A stretch of 64,000 bases of DNA. Source: Agromyces albus. Its GTDB lineage: Bacteria; Actinomycetota; Actinomycetes; Actinomycetales; Microbacteriaceae. The stretch is from NCBI RefSeq assembly GCF_030815405.1, contig NZ_JAUSWX010000001.1:3782001-3846000 (forward strand), in the 5' to 3' direction. The notes below the pieces were generated by a model. It was given only the letters and a program-made list of their open reading frames with translations. It was not told the origin of the DNA and searched no databases. Shown piece by piece: positions 1 through 9,456 of this stretch. Positions within the stretch are counted from its first letter, which is position 1; the number at the start of each line of letters is the position of its first letter. Made by a program: the position numbers and the translations under genes.

Positions 1-1237
1 CGGCGATGCGCGCCTCGAGGTCGTCGTACGCGAATCCAAGTCGATCGGCCTTGCGCCGGTTGCGGGTCGTGACGTCGGCCCTCGTCAGGATGTGCAGGCG
101 TTCGAGCTGGTCGCCGGCGTCGCGAACGTAGCGGCGCACGGCGGAGTCGCTCCACGCGGCATCCGCGTACCCGAAGAACCGCAGGTGCAGCTCGATGAGC
201 CGTGAAACCGCTGCGATCGTGTCGTTGTCGAAGCGCAGGTCGCGCAGGCGCTTGCGTGCGAGCTTCGCTCCGACGACGTCGTGGTGGTGGAACGAGACCA
301 CGCCGCCCGGCTCGAGCCGCCGGGTGGCCGGCTTGCCGATGTCGTGCAGCAACGCCGCGAGGCGCACGATGAGGTCGGGGGAGTCGAGGTTGCCCCGCGA
401 GATCTCGTAGTCGATCGCCTGGTCGAGCACCGTGAGGCTGTGCTCGTAGACGTCTTTGTGATGGTGGTGCTCGTCGATCTCGAGGCTGAGTGCCGGCAGT
501 TCGGGCAGCACCCGCTCGGCGAGGCCCGATTCCACCAGCAGACGGATGCCGCCGCGGGGCGACCCCGTGAGCAGCAGCTTCGACAGCTCATCGCGAACCC
601 GCTCGGCCGAGATGCGCTCGATCGCACCCGCGAGGGTGGACATCGCCGCGCGGGTGTCGTCGTCGAGGGAGAACCCGAGTTGCGACGAGAACCGGGCCGC
701 TCGGAGCATCCGGAGCGGATCGTCTCCGAACGATTGCTCGGGGGTCGCGGGCGTGCGCAGGACGCCAGCGACGAGGTCTTCGACGCCGCCCGAGGGATCG
801 ACGAGGGTCAGTTGCGGCAATCGCAGGGCGAGCGCGTTGACGGTGAAGTCGCGGCGGGTGAGGTCGCCCTCGAGGCTCGATCCGAAGACGACCTCGGGCT
901 TGCGCGAGGCACCGTCGTATGAGTCGGCGCGGTACGTGGTGATCTCGACGGTCTCGCCGGCGATCTTCGCGCCGATCGTGCCGAACGCGCGCCCGATGTC
1001 CCAATGGGCTTCGGCGATGGGCTTCACGATGGCGAGGATCTCGTCGGGCGTCGCGTCGGTCGTGAAGTCGAGGTCCCTCACCGCACGCCCGAGGAAGGCG
1101 TCGCGCACCGGACCGCCGACGAGGGCGAGCTCGTGGCCGCCGGCTTCGAACGCCGCGGCGAGTCGGGCGACGGTCGGCGAAGCAGCCAGCTCACCGAGCC
1201 GATCGAGTGCCGCAGCGACAGTCTGCATGCTCCCCAT
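1..1237 (-). CDS. cca: CCA tRNA nucleotidyltransferase (3' part beyond window)
   Basis: Adds or repairs the 3' CCA end of tRNAs in the cytoplasm, using CTP and ATP. Reading leftward, the protein starts MGSMQTVAAALDRLGE and carries the class II nucleotidyltransferase head: LVGGPVRDAFLGR near residue 40, followed by the metal-binding pair in DLDFTTDATP. An RNA and SrmB-binding region (DPLRMLRAARFSS) follows, then an HD phosphohydrolase domain (HDIGKPATRR, then FHHHDVVGAKLA). The last residues lie beyond base 1, so the C-terminus is missing here. Two in-frame ATGs are 9 bases apart (1237 and 1228); neither has a well-placed Shine-Dalgarno sequence, and I took the longer. The gene is divergent from the DUF6049/murJ pair, as is usual in actinobacteria. 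Confidence 0.93.
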   Translation of the reverse strand, partial: MGSMQTVAAALDRLGELAASPTVARLAAAFEAGGHELALVGGPVRDAFLGRAVRDLDFTTDATPDEILAIVKPIAEAHWDIGRAFGTIGAKIAGETVEITTYRADSYDGASRKPEVVFGSSLEGDLTRRDFTVNALALRLPQLTLVDPSGGVEDLVAGVLRTPATPEQSFGDDPLRMLRAARFSSQLGFSLDDDTRAAMSTLAGAIERISAERVRDELSKLLLTGSPRGGIRLLVESGLAERVLPELPALSLEIDEHHHHKDVYEHSLTVLDQAIDYEISRGNLDSPDLIVRLAALLHDIGKPATRRLEPGGVVSFHHHDVVGAKLARKRLRDLRFDNDTIAAVSRLIELHLRFFGYADAAWSDSAVRRYVRDAGDQLERLHILTRADVTTRNRRKADRLGFAYDDLEARIA

Positions 1238-1402
1238 GTTAAGCGGCGCGTGGGGCGCGCTCCGTGACGGTGACATCGCGCTGGGCCGGCGCCGATGAGG
1301 GAGCGGAAGGCCGGCGAGCTGCTGCCTCCGTGTCGGCGGCGCCCGTGGCGCCTGCCTGTGGATGGCCTGTGGACGTCGAGTGGGCGCCTCAGTGGCACGC
1401 AA

Positions 1403-1408
1403 TAGAAT
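1403..1408 (+). promoter_or_regulatory. -10 element for a leaderless DUF6049 mRNA
   Basis: TAGAAT sits 7 bases before the ATG at 1416, with no Shine-Dalgarno sequence between them. Transcription would start at or next to the A of the start codon, giving a leaderless message. This also supports 1416 over the upstream in-frame ATG at 1362. I see no convincing -35 hexamer. Confidence 0.55.
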
Positions 1409-1415
1409 CGCCTGC

Positions 1416-3953
1416 ATGGTGGCCGAGTCGAACCCTGCGCGTCGACACCACCGCCGACCGCAGCGGGCCACGGATGCCGCGGAGCCCGCCACCTCGAGCG
1501 GCGCCTCGAGCGGCAACTCGACCCTCTCGCCTCGCCCTCGACGGCGTCGGGCAGCCCTCATCGGGCTCGCCGCCGCGGCAGCCGTCGCCGTCGTCGCTGC
1601 ACCCCTCGCCGCGAATGCAGGGGCCGTCCTCGAGCCCGAGTTCCCGTTCGTCTCCGTTCACGACTCCGGCGTCTCGCTCATCAGCTCCGGGTCATCGAGC
1701 GAGGGCACCGCCGCTGCCGCGCAGGAGCGCGCGGGCCAAGCCGCGCCCACCGACGAAGGCGGCATCGCCGTGCACGTCGCCCCCACGATCGGCACCACAC
1801 TCACGCCCGGAGCCCCGGTCACCGTCTCGGTCGAGATCGAGAACGCCACGGCGGAGTCGCTTGCCGCGGCCACCGTGCGGCTGACGCGTTCGGCCGACGC
1901 GATCGACGAGGTCGCCGAGCTCGACGCGTGGGTGGCCGCCGCCGCCGGCGACGAGGCCGGCTCCCCCGACGCATCCGACGCGGCGGAGGTGGTGCTCGGC
2001 GAGGCCGAGGCACGCACGCTCTCGGCCGGGTCCGCCACGTCCGTCTCCTTCACGCTTCCGCCCACCTCGCTCGACGGTGTCACCGAGTCGCCGATCATCG
2101 GACTCGGCGCGGAGCTCCTCGTCGACGGTGTGGTCGTCGCCGCCGGCGCCGACGTCTTCGCGAACACGAACGCGCCGGCGGGTGCGCCGTTCTCGCTCGC
2201 CCTCGCCTATCCGCTCACGGTGCCGGCCGACGCCACCGGCCTGCTCGATGCCGAGCAGCTCCAGACCTGGACGAGCCCCCTCGGGCTCCTGACCCGCCAG
2301 CTCGACGCCGTGGCGGGCCGCTCGGTGGCGATCGCGGTCGATCCCCGCATCATCGCCTCGATCCGTGCCCTCGGCACGGCTGCCCCCGCCACCGCCACCG
2401 CTTGGCTCGACCGCCTCCGCGGTGTGCCGAACGAAGTATTCCCCCTCGCGTATGCCGACTCCGACCTCGCCGTTCAGGCCCAACTCGGGCTCACGGGCAT
2501 CCTCTCTCCCACCTCCTTCTCCGACGCGATGGACCCCGCGAACTTCACGGGTGGTGACGGCGACCAGGGCGCCGGCGACGCGGAAGCGCAAGGCGAAGGC
2601 GATGATGCCGGCGACACCCAGGGCGACGGCGAAACGGATGTCACGGCCGAACCGTCGCCGCCCCCCGGTGAGGTGCCGACCACCGAGGACCTCCTCGACT
2701 GGCCGTACACGCGGTCCGATCTCGCATGGCCCGCCGACGACACCGTCGCGGCCGGTGACCTCGAGTTCCTCCAGGCGGCCGGGCTGACGACGACGATCCT
2801 CGCGCCGGGCAACGTCGAGCCCGCCGCCGAGGGAGCGAACGCGGCCTCGACGATCAACGGTTCGAGCGCGGTGGTCTCCCACGAGCGGCTGACCGCGCCG
2901 TTGCGCGCGGCATCCGTCGCGGCGACCGACACCGAGTGGCGGTCGGCGACCGGCCGGCTCGTGGCCGAGCTCGCCCTCGGCGCCGGTGAGCGCACCGAGC
3001 CGACGACGGTGCTCGCCACGTTCGACCGCGGTACCGGCGTGCAGGCGAGCCGCGTGTCGGCGACGATCGACGAACTCGCCACGATCAGGTGGTCGCAGCC
3101 CGTCGGCCTCTCCGCTGCCATCGGCGCCCCGCCTGCTGACCGGGCGCTCGCGAGCCTGCCCGAATCCGACGCCCGCCGCTCGAACATCGATCGGATGGTA
3201 CGCACCGAAGCCGAGATCGCCGCGTTCGCAACGGTGCTCACCGACGAGCGTCTCCTCAGCGGGCCGACGCGCCGCAACCTCCTCGCCCTCCTCGACGTCT
3301 CCTGGATCGACGAAGAGGAGGCGTGGCACGGCGCCGTCGGCGACTGGTTGCTCGCGCAGCGCGACACCCTCGGCGCCGTCTCGGTGGTGCCGGGCAGCCC
3401 GATCAACGTCGTCTCCAGCGAAACCGGTGTGCCCACGACCGTGCTGAACGCACTGCCCTACCCCGTCACCATCGTCGTCGACGTCGATCCTTCGAACGGC
3501 CGGCTCATCGTCGGCGACCGGGTGGAAGCCACGATCGAGGCGGAGTCCCGCAGCACGGTGCGCGTGCCCGTCGCGGCGGGCGTCGGCAGCGGCGAGGTCT
3601 CGCTCGCCGTCAGCCTCAGTTCGCCGACGGGAGTTCCGATCGGCACCCCGGTGCTCATCCCTGCCAACGTCCAGGCCGATTGGGAGGGACTCGGCGCTGC
3701 CGTGCTCGGCATCGTCGTCGTGCTCGTCTTCGGCATCGGCATCTGGCGCAATATCAGCCGTCGCCGGCGGCAGCGGGCTGCCGCGGCCCAGTCGGATGCC
3801 GCCGCCGGTGCCACCGAGACCGAGGCCGGCGCCGACGTTTCTGACGACGCTTCCGACGCTTCCATGCCGCCAGCGGCATCCGAGTCCGACTCCACCGTGT
3901 CGAACCCTGACGTGACGACCGGCGCGCCGGCCTCGGAGCAGCGGAATGACTGA
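1416..3953 (+). CDS. DUF6049 family envelope protein
   Basis: An 845-residue protein of the DUF6049 family (the Rv3909-like neighbour of murJ in actinobacteria); its biochemical role is not established. The N-terminus is basic (RRHHRRPQR) and followed by a hydrophobic segment (LIGLAAAAAVAVVAAPLAA, about residues 45-65) that acts as a signal peptide or anchor. The long middle is extracytoplasmic and includes a very acidic Gly/Asp-rich linker around residues 375-410. A single C-terminal membrane helix (AAVLGIVVVLVFGIGIW) is followed by an Arg-rich cytoplasmic tail and a low-complexity Ala/Asp end. The stop overlaps the murJ start by 8 bases, so the two are translationally coupled, suggesting a role linked to lipid II transport. 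Start chosen from the leaderless promoter. Confidence 0.85.
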   Translation: MVAESNPARRHHRRPQRATDAAEPATSSGASSGNSTLSPRPRRRRAALIGLAAAAAVAVVAAPLAANAGAVLEPEFPFVSVHDSGVSLISSGSSSEGTAAAAQERAGQAAPTDEGGIAVHVAPTIGTTLTPGAPVTVSVEIENATAESLAAATVRLTRSADAIDEVAELDAWVAAAAGDEAGSPDASDAAEVVLGEAEARTLSAGSATSVSFTLPPTSLDGVTESPIIGLGAELLVDGVVVAAGADVFANTNAPAGAPFSLALAYPLTVPADATGLLDAEQLQTWTSPLGLLTRQLDAVAGRSVAIAVDPRIIASIRALGTAAPATATAWLDRLRGVPNEVFPLAYADSDLAVQAQLGLTGILSPTSFSDAMDPANFTGGDGDQGAGDAEAQGEGDDAGDTQGDGETDVTAEPSPPPGEVPTTEDLLDWPYTRSDLAWPADDTVAAGDLEFLQAAGLTTTILAPGNVEPAAEGANAASTINGSSAVVSHERLTAPLRAASVAATDTEWRSATGRLVAELALGAGERTEPTTVLATFDRGTGVQASRVSATIDELATIRWSQPVGLSAAIGAPPADRALASLPESDARRSNIDRMVRTEAEIAAFATVLTDERLLSGPTRRNLLALLDVSWIDEEEAWHGAVGDWLLAQRDTLGAVSVVPGSPINVVSSETGVPTTVLNALPYPVTIVVDVDPSNGRLIVGDRVEATIEAESRSTVRVPVAAGVGSGEVSLAVSLSSPTGVPIGTPVLIPANVQADWEGLGAAVLGIVVVLVFGIGIWRNISRRRRQRAAAAQSDAAAGATETEAGADVSDDASDASMPPAASESDSTVSNPDVTTGAPASEQRND

Positions 3954-5568
3954 CGACCGCATCGGCCGCGCGAGCGCCCTGCTCGCCTCAGGCACGATCG
4001 TCTCGCGCGTTCTCGGGTTCGTGAAGACCGCGCTGCTCGCGGCGGTCATCGGAGCGAGTGGAGCCGGTGCCAACGCGTTCGCGGCAGCCAACCAGTTGCC
4101 GAACACGATCTACGTCGTGGTGGCCGGTGGCGTGCTGAGTGCCGTGCTGGTGCCGCTCATCGTGCGATCCGCCGCGCATGCCGACGGCGGATCCGCCTAC
4201 ATCAACAAGATCATCACGCTCGGCTTCACGATTCTCGCTGGCGCGGCGCTGATCGCCACGTTGCTGACCCCGGTGCTCACACTGCTCATCGGTTCGCGAA
4301 TGAGCGCCGGCGTGTTCGGGCTCGCGGTCGCCTTCGGGTTCTGGTGCCTGCCGCAGATCTTCTTCTACGGCATGTACTCGCTCCTCGGCGAGGTGCTGAA
4401 CGCCCGCCGTGTCTTTGGTCCGTTCACCTGGGTCCCCGTCCTCAACAACGTGGTCGGGCTGGCTGGGCTGGCGGCCTTCGCGCTCATCTTCGGCGCCGAC
4501 CCCGACGGTCTCCGCTCAGCCGGCGAGTGGAGCGTGGGCATGATCATGCTCCTCGCCGGCAGCGCGACGCTCGGTGTGGCGAGCCAGGCGCTCATCCTGT
4601 TCTGGTTCTGGCGTCGCGCCGGCCTGCGGTACCGCCCTGATTTCCAGTGGCGCGGCGTCGGACTCCGATCGACCGCCGGAGTGGCGGGCTGGACCTTCGG
4701 CATGCTCTTGCTCACGACCGTCGCGGGCTTCGTCGAGACATCCGTGGTCGGAGTGTCGGCATCTGTTTCCGATGAGGCCTCGGTGTACGCGTTGCAGACC
4801 GCGTGGCTCATCTTCATGCTGCCGCACTCGGTGATCACGGTGTCGATCGCGACCGCCTACTTCACTCGCATGAGCGAGCACGCAGCGGTCGGCGCCATCG
4901 ACAGGGTGCGAGCCGACCTCTCGAGCGCCGTACGCGGAGTCGGGGTGATCATCGTCGTCGCGGCTGCGGTGCTCATCGTTTGCGCCTACCTGTTCGCGAG
5001 GGTCTTCACCGACGTCGAACCGCTCGTGTGGTCGTTCGGCAACGTCATCATCGCCTACGTCATCGGGCTCATCGGATTCAGCGTGCTGTTCATCGTCCAG
5101 CGCACGTACTACTCGCTCGGTGACACGAAGACGCCGTTCATGTTCACGCTCGTGCAGGTCATCCTCTTCATCGTGGGCGCCCTCATCTGCATCGCGCTTC
5201 CGAGCTCCTGGGTGGCATTCGGCATCGCACTCGTCACGACGCTCGCCGGCTCCGTGCAGCTCACGGTCGCCGTCGTGCTCTTGCGCAAGCGCATCGGACC
5301 GCTCGACGGTCGTCGCATCGTGACCACCTTCGCGAGGTCGCTGGTCGCACTCGTCATTCCCGTGATCGCCGGCGTGCTGTTGCTCGTGGCCCTCGGCGGC
5401 ACGCACGCCGCGGGCTTCGCGCTCTCGAGCAAGTTCAGCGCGATCGTCTCCATGGCCATCATCGGCACGGTCATGACCCTGTTGTACTTCGCCGGCCTCT
5501 GGTTGCTCCGTTCGCCCGAGTTCCGGGGCTTCGCCGCGCCGATGCTCGGCCGCGTGCGCCGCCGCTGA
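3946..5568 (+). CDS. murJ: lipid II flippase MurJ
   Basis: A polytopic membrane protein of the MviN/MATE superfamily that flips lipid II across the membrane for peptidoglycan assembly. The 540 residues contain about 14 hydrophobic segments. The N-terminus (RASALLASGTIVSRVLGFVK) is typical of MurJ, with the early Arg residues that line the substrate cavity, and AANQLPNTIYVVVAGGVLSAV is family-typical. It ends soon after the last helix, so it lacks the C-terminal pseudokinase and extracellular domain present in the mycobacterial protein. It starts inside the end of the DUF6049 gene (8-base overlap). The kinases and FHA proteins that regulate MurJ in mycobacteria are encoded about 30 kb away in this window. 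Confidence 0.95.
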   Translation: MTDDRIGRASALLASGTIVSRVLGFVKTALLAAVIGASGAGANAFAAANQLPNTIYVVVAGGVLSAVLVPLIVRSAAHADGGSAYINKIITLGFTILAGAALIATLLTPVLTLLIGSRMSAGVFGLAVAFGFWCLPQIFFYGMYSLLGEVLNARRVFGPFTWVPVLNNVVGLAGLAAFALIFGADPDGLRSAGEWSVGMIMLLAGSATLGVASQALILFWFWRRAGLRYRPDFQWRGVGLRSTAGVAGWTFGMLLLTTVAGFVETSVVGVSASVSDEASVYALQTAWLIFMLPHSVITVSIATAYFTRMSEHAAVGAIDRVRADLSSAVRGVGVIIVVAAAVLIVCAYLFARVFTDVEPLVWSFGNVIIAYVIGLIGFSVLFIVQRTYYSLGDTKTPFMFTLVQVILFIVGALICIALPSSWVAFGIALVTTLAGSVQLTVAVVLLRKRIGPLDGRRIVTTFARSLVALVIPVIAGVLLLVALGGTHAAGFALSSKFSAIVSMAIIGTVMTLLYFAGLWLLRSPEFRGFAAPMLGRVRRR

Positions 5569-5627
5569 GCGTGAGCGAGTCGCTCCCGATGCATCCGCCG
5601 CTCTCGGCCGCGTGCGCTTCGCGACTC

Positions 5628-5653
5628 GGAATAGGCGGCACCTAGACTGTGTT
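5628..5653 (+). promoter_or_regulatory. SigR/SigH-type promoter of trxBA
   Basis: GGAAT (5628-5632) is followed after exactly 18 bases by GTT (5651-5653), the thiol-stress sigma factor consensus GGAAT-N18/19-GTT known from Streptomyces SigR and Mycobacterium SigH. It lies about 67 bases before the trxB start. An overlapping TAGACT (5643-5648) could serve as a housekeeping -10. Thioredoxin genes are classic members of this regulon, so location supports the call. Confidence 0.7.
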
Positions 5654-5719
5654 CACCATGTCGTGGCCTCCGGAATCGAGCGGATGCCACTTACAGGCGA
5701 GAGCACTAGGGAGTCAGCG

Positions 5720-6694
5720 TTGCGCGACATCATCATCATCGGTTCTGGACCGGCCGGGTTCTCCGCCGCGATCTACGCCGCGCGCGCCGAGCTGAAGCCG
5801 CTGCTCATCGCGAGTTCGGTCGAGATCGGCGGCGAGCTCATGAACACGACCGAGGTCGAGAACTTCCCGGGCTTCCCTGACGGCATCATGGGACCCGACC
5901 TGATGGCGAAACTGCAGGCGCAAGCCGAGCGGTTCGGAACCGAAGTCGTTTACGACGACGTGGTGTCGCTCGAGCTCGACGGCCCGGTCAAGCGCGTGAA
6001 GCTCGGCAACGGCGATGAGCACGAAGCTGCGACGATCGTCTATGCCACCGGCTCCGCTTACCGCAAGCTCGGCCTTGCCGAAGAGGAACTGCTCTCCGGG
6101 CACGGCCTCTCGTGGTGCGCGACGTGCGACGGCTTCTTCTTCCGCCAGAAGACCATCGCGGTGGTCGGCGGCGGTGACTCGGCGATGGAAGAGGCGACCT
6201 TCCTCACGCGGTTCGCCGACAAGGTCTACGTGATCCACCGCCGCGACACGCTCAAGGCCTCCAAGATCATGCAGCAGCGTGCGTTCGACAACGAGAAGAT
6301 CGAGTTCATCTGGAACGCCGAGATCTCGGCGATCCACGGCACCACTGCCGTCACCGGCGTGACCCTGCGCGACACGGTCACCGGCGAGGAGCGTGGGCTC
6401 GACCTCGACGGCCTCTTCGTCGCCGTCGGCAACGATCCCCGCACCCACCTCGTGCACGGCAAGCTCGACCTGACGCCTGAGGGCACGATCGCCGTCGAGG
6501 GCCGCAGTTCACGAACCTCCGTGCCTGGCGTCTTCGCCGCCGGAGACGTCATCGACCCGTACTACCGACAGGCCATCACGGCTGCCGGATCCGGTGCGGC
6601 CGCCGCGCTCGACGCGGAACACTACCTGGCCGCGCTCGGCAACCCTGCGGCCGCCGAGGCCGTGATCGAGAACGAGTTCGCCGTCGTCAACTGA
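5720..6694 (+). CDS. trxB: thioredoxin reductase
   Basis: Flavoprotein that passes electrons from NADPH to thioredoxin. The 324-residue product starts LRDIIIIGSGPAGFSAAIYAAR, containing the FAD-binding GxGxxG/A motif. The redox pair is in WCATCDGFFF (about residue 135), a second Rossmann motif VVGGGDSAMEEA binds NADPH, and GVFAAGDVIDPYYRQA is the C-terminal FAD signature. I chose the TTG start at 5720 because AGGGAG lies 6 bases upstream and the protein then begins right at the FAD fold; the in-frame ATG at 5612 lies upstream of the promoter. trxA follows 38 bases downstream. Confidence 0.95.
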   Translation: MRDIIIIGSGPAGFSAAIYAARAELKPLLIASSVEIGGELMNTTEVENFPGFPDGIMGPDLMAKLQAQAERFGTEVVYDDVVSLELDGPVKRVKLGNGDEHEAATIVYATGSAYRKLGLAEEELLSGHGLSWCATCDGFFFRQKTIAVVGGGDSAMEEATFLTRFADKVYVIHRRDTLKASKIMQQRAFDNEKIEFIWNAEISAIHGTTAVTGVTLRDTVTGEERGLDLDGLFVAVGNDPRTHLVHGKLDLTPEGTIAVEGRSSRTSVPGVFAAGDVIDPYYRQAITAAGSGAAAALDAEHYLAALGNPAAAEAVIENEFAVVN

Positions 6695-6732
6695 CGCGAC
6701 GCGACATCCGCTTCCACCAAAAGGAGAATGCA

Positions 6733-7056
6733 ATGACTGCACGCGCAGTGACCGAGGCCACCTTCGAGCAGGAGGTCCTCAAGAACGACAAGGCCGTCCT
6801 CGTGGACTTCTGGGCCGAGTGGTGCGGCCCGTGTCGCGCCGTGAGCCCGATCCTCGACCAGATCGCGACCGAGCACTCCGAGAAGCTCGACATCGTGAAG
6901 CTGAACGTCGACGAGAACCCCGGGCTCGCGATGAAGTACCAGATCACTGCGATCCCCGCGTTCAAGGTGTTCCAGGCAGGCGAGGTCGTGAAGACCGTCA
7001 TCGGCGCCAAGCCGAAGCCTGCACTCGAGGCCGACCTCGCCGCCTACATCTCGTAG
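6733..7056 (+). CDS. trxA: thioredoxin
   Basis: A 107-residue cytoplasmic protein disulfide reductase, recycled by the adjacent TrxB. The active site is WAEWCGPCR near residue 32, and the cis-proline loop is AIPAFKVF. Its length is normal for the family. AAAAGGAG lies 6-7 bases before the ATG. It is cotranscribed with trxB, and a strong hairpin follows the stop codon. Confidence 0.97.
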   Translation: MTARAVTEATFEQEVLKNDKAVLVDFWAEWCGPCRAVSPILDQIATEHSEKLDIVKLNVDENPGLAMKYQITAIPAFKVFQAGEVVKTVIGAKPKPALEADLAAYIS

Positions 7057-7066
7057 TCGGTGGTCT

Positions 7067-7104
7067 CGAAAGACCCGTCCGGCACACGCCGGGCGGGTCT
7101 TTCG
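7067..7104 (+). terminator. intrinsic terminator after trxA
   Basis: A 17-base-pair stem (CGAAAGACCCGTCCGGC, 7067-7083, with GCCGGGCGGGTCTTTCG, 7088-7104) closes on the 4-base loop ACAC, with a single G-U pair. The right arm includes TTT. It separates trxBA from the aminotransferase gene. Confidence 0.85.
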
Positions 7105-7155
7105 CATTCCCGCACCCCAACTAGCATGGAAATCCTGAGCAGAAACGGAAAAGCT

Positions 7156-8478
7156 GTGACTTCTGACGGCGTCCCCCAGCGGACCGGCAACAATCTCGAC
7201 CCCTGGTACGCGAACTACGCCGAGCGAGCCGCCGGTCTCGCCGCCTCAGAAGTCCGAGCCCTCTTCGCCGTCGCCTCCCGACCCGAGGTCGTCTCGCTCG
7301 CCGGTGGAATGCCGTTCGTGTCGGCGTTGCCGCACGACCTGATCTCCTCGGCAATGGAGCGAGTGATGCGAGAGCAGGGCGCTGTTGCCCTGCAATACGG
7401 CTCTGGTCAGGGAATTCCCAAGCTTCGCGAGCAGATCCTCGAGGTCATGGCAATCGAAGGGATCCGCGGCACGGTCGACAACGTGGTGACGGCCACCGGG
7501 TCGCAACAAGCCCTCGACCTCGTCGCGAAGCTCTTCATCGACCCGGGCGACGTCATCCTCGCGGAGTCGCCGAGCTACGTCGGAGCGCTCGGGGTGTTCC
7601 GTTCGTACCAAGCCAACGTCGTGCACGTGGCGATGGACGAGAACGGGTTGATCCCCGAAGCCCTGCGGCAGACGATCGCCCACCTCCGTGGCCAGGGCCG
7701 ACGCATCAAGTTCCTCTACACGATCCCGAACTTCCACAATCCGGCGGGAGTGACGCTCTCTGCAGAGCGGCGGCCCGAGATCCTCGAGATCTGCCGTTCC
7801 AACGAGATCCTCGTCCTCGAGGACAATCCCTACGGGCTCCTGCATTTCGACGAGCCCGCACCCAACGCGCTGCGCTCCCTCGACGAAGACCGGGTGATCT
7901 ACCTCGGGTCCTTCTCGAAGACACTTGCGCCCGGTTTCCGAGTGGGATGGGCGCTTGCGCCACACGCGATCCGCGAGAAGCTCATCCTCGCCGCGGAGTC
8001 CGCGATCCTGTCGCCCAGCTCATTCAGCCAGCTCGTGGTCTCGGAGTACCTCGCGACCGCCGACTGGCGCGCGCAGATCGACACGTTTCGTGGGGTCTAC
8101 CGCGACCGGAAGAACGCGATGATCGAGGCATTGGGGGAGTACCTGCCGCAGCTGAGTTGGACGAACCCCAACGGCGGGTTCTACGTCTGGGTCACGATGC
8201 CCGATGTGCTCGACTCGAAGCAGATGCTGCCGCGCGCGGTGAAGGAGCTCGTGGCGTACACGCCCGGCACCGCCTTCTTCGCCGACGGCCGCGGCCGTCA
8301 TGCGATGCGCCTCTCGTTCTGCTATCCGACACCCGAGGCCATCAGGCTCGGCGTACGCCGGCTCGCCACGGTGGTGAATGGGGAGCTCGACCTGCTCGAC
8401 ACCTTCGCCGGCACCGGCTCGCTGCAACTCCCGCAGGGCAATGGCTACGACTCCGCTCCGCCTTCCGATCTCAAGTAG
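7156..8478 (+). CDS. PLP-dependent aminotransferase (2-aminoadipate aminotransferase-like)
   Basis: A fold-type I pyridoxal phosphate aminotransferase of about 440 residues, close to the LysN/aromatic or 2-aminoadipate aminotransferase subfamily. Visible landmarks are VSLAGGMPF, YGSGQGIPKLREQI, the ligand region NFHNPAGVTLS, DNPYGLL, and the PLP lysine in LGSFSKTLAPGFRVGW. It lacks the N-terminal GntR domain of MocR regulators. The substrate cannot be told from sequence. Start is uncertain: GTG 7156 has GGAAAAG just upstream, while ATG 7126 overlaps a possible -10 (TAGCAT, 7122-7127). The gene is followed after 15 bases by the D-Ala-D-Ala ligase gene, so a link to amino-acid supply for the wall is possible. 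Confidence 0.85.
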   Translation: MTSDGVPQRTGNNLDPWYANYAERAAGLAASEVRALFAVASRPEVVSLAGGMPFVSALPHDLISSAMERVMREQGAVALQYGSGQGIPKLREQILEVMAIEGIRGTVDNVVTATGSQQALDLVAKLFIDPGDVILAESPSYVGALGVFRSYQANVVHVAMDENGLIPEALRQTIAHLRGQGRRIKFLYTIPNFHNPAGVTLSAERRPEILEICRSNEILVLEDNPYGLLHFDEPAPNALRSLDEDRVIYLGSFSKTLAPGFRVGWALAPHAIREKLILAAESAILSPSSFSQLVVSEYLATADWRAQIDTFRGVYRDRKNAMIEALGEYLPQLSWTNPNGGFYVWVTMPDVLDSKQMLPRAVKELVAYTPGTAFFADGRGRHAMRLSFCYPTPEAIRLGVRRLATVVNGELDLLDTFAGTGSLQLPQGNGYDSAPPSDLK

Positions 8479-8493
8479 GAGAAACCCCAGATC

Positions 8494-9456
8494 ATGAGCG
8501 ATTCCAACGCGCTGCACGTCGTCGTACTCGCGGGAGGCATCTCGCATGAGCGCGATGTCTCACTTCGTTCCGGGCGACGAGTCGCTGATGCGCTCATTGC
8601 TGCAGGGCACCGCGTGGTGCTGCGGGATCCGGATGCCGGGTTGCTGCCGTTCCTCGCGAACGAGCGCCCCGACGTGGTCTTCCCCGCCTTGCACGGCTCG
8701 AGCGGTGAAGACGGGTCGTTGCTCGAACTTCTTGCCGCACTCGGCGTTCCGACCGTCGGATCGTCGGCCGCCGCAGCCCGGCGCGCGTGGTCGAAGCCCG
8801 TCGCGAGTTCCCTGGTCGCCGAAGCCGGTCTCGCGGTGCCCGAATCCATCGTTCTGTCCCACGAGGCGTTTCGTGAGCTCGGTGCATCGAGCGTGCTGAA
8901 GGTCGTGCGTTCCGCACTCGAGGGCGACCTCGTCGTCAAGCCGGCCTCTGGCGGATCGGCGCAGGGCGTCACGATCGTCGACGACCCGAACGGCTTGGCG
9001 CGCGCCATGGTCGAGGCGTTCACCTATGCCGAGGTCGCGGTCGTCGAACGCCGGATCTTCGGCACCGAAGTCGCCGTCGCCGTCATCGACACGGGCGCCG
9101 GGCCCGAGGTGCTTCCCGTGGTCGAGATCGAACCCGTGGCCGGTGTCTACAGTTTCCAAGCCCGCTACAACGCGGGGGAGACAACGTTCTACGCTCCGTC
9201 TCGCCTCGACGAGGCGGGAGTGTCGGCGGTATCGGATGCCGCGATCCTCGCGCATCGCACGCTGGGGCTCCGCGACCTCTCGCGCGTCGACTTCATGGTG
9301 GATGCCGAGGGTCGCCCGTGGTTCCTCGAGGCGAACGTGTTGCCGGGCCTCACCGAGACGTCCCTCGTACCCCTCGCGATCGAGGCATCCGGAACCGACG
9401 CGCCGACCGTGTACGACGGACTCGTGCGATCGGCGATCGCTCGTTCACAGGGCTGA
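8494..9456 (+). CDS. ddl: D-alanine--D-alanine ligase
   Basis: ATP-grasp ligase joining two D-alanines for the peptidoglycan stem peptide. In 320 residues it shows the N-terminal VVLAGGISHERDVSLRSGRR, the Ser/Gly ATP loop KPASGGSAQGV, the metal/substrate segments FEARYN-like FQARYNAGETTFYAP and the closing LEANVLPGLTETSLVP. It is slightly shorter than the 340-370 residues common in the family. AGGAG lies upstream at 8478-8482, overlapping the preceding stop. Downstream it faces parB. Confidence 0.92.
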   Translation: MSDSNALHVVVLAGGISHERDVSLRSGRRVADALIAAGHRVVLRDPDAGLLPFLANERPDVVFPALHGSSGEDGSLLELLAALGVPTVGSSAAAARRAWSKPVASSLVAEAGLAVPESIVLSHEAFRELGASSVLKVVRSALEGDLVVKPASGGSAQGVTIVDDPNGLARAMVEAFTYAEVAVVERRIFGTEVAVAVIDTGAGPEVLPVVEIEPVAGVYSFQARYNAGETTFYAPSRLDEAGVSAVSDAAILAHRTLGLRDLSRVDFMVDAEGRPWFLEANVLPGLTETSLVPLAIEASGTDAPTVYDGLVRSAIARSQG

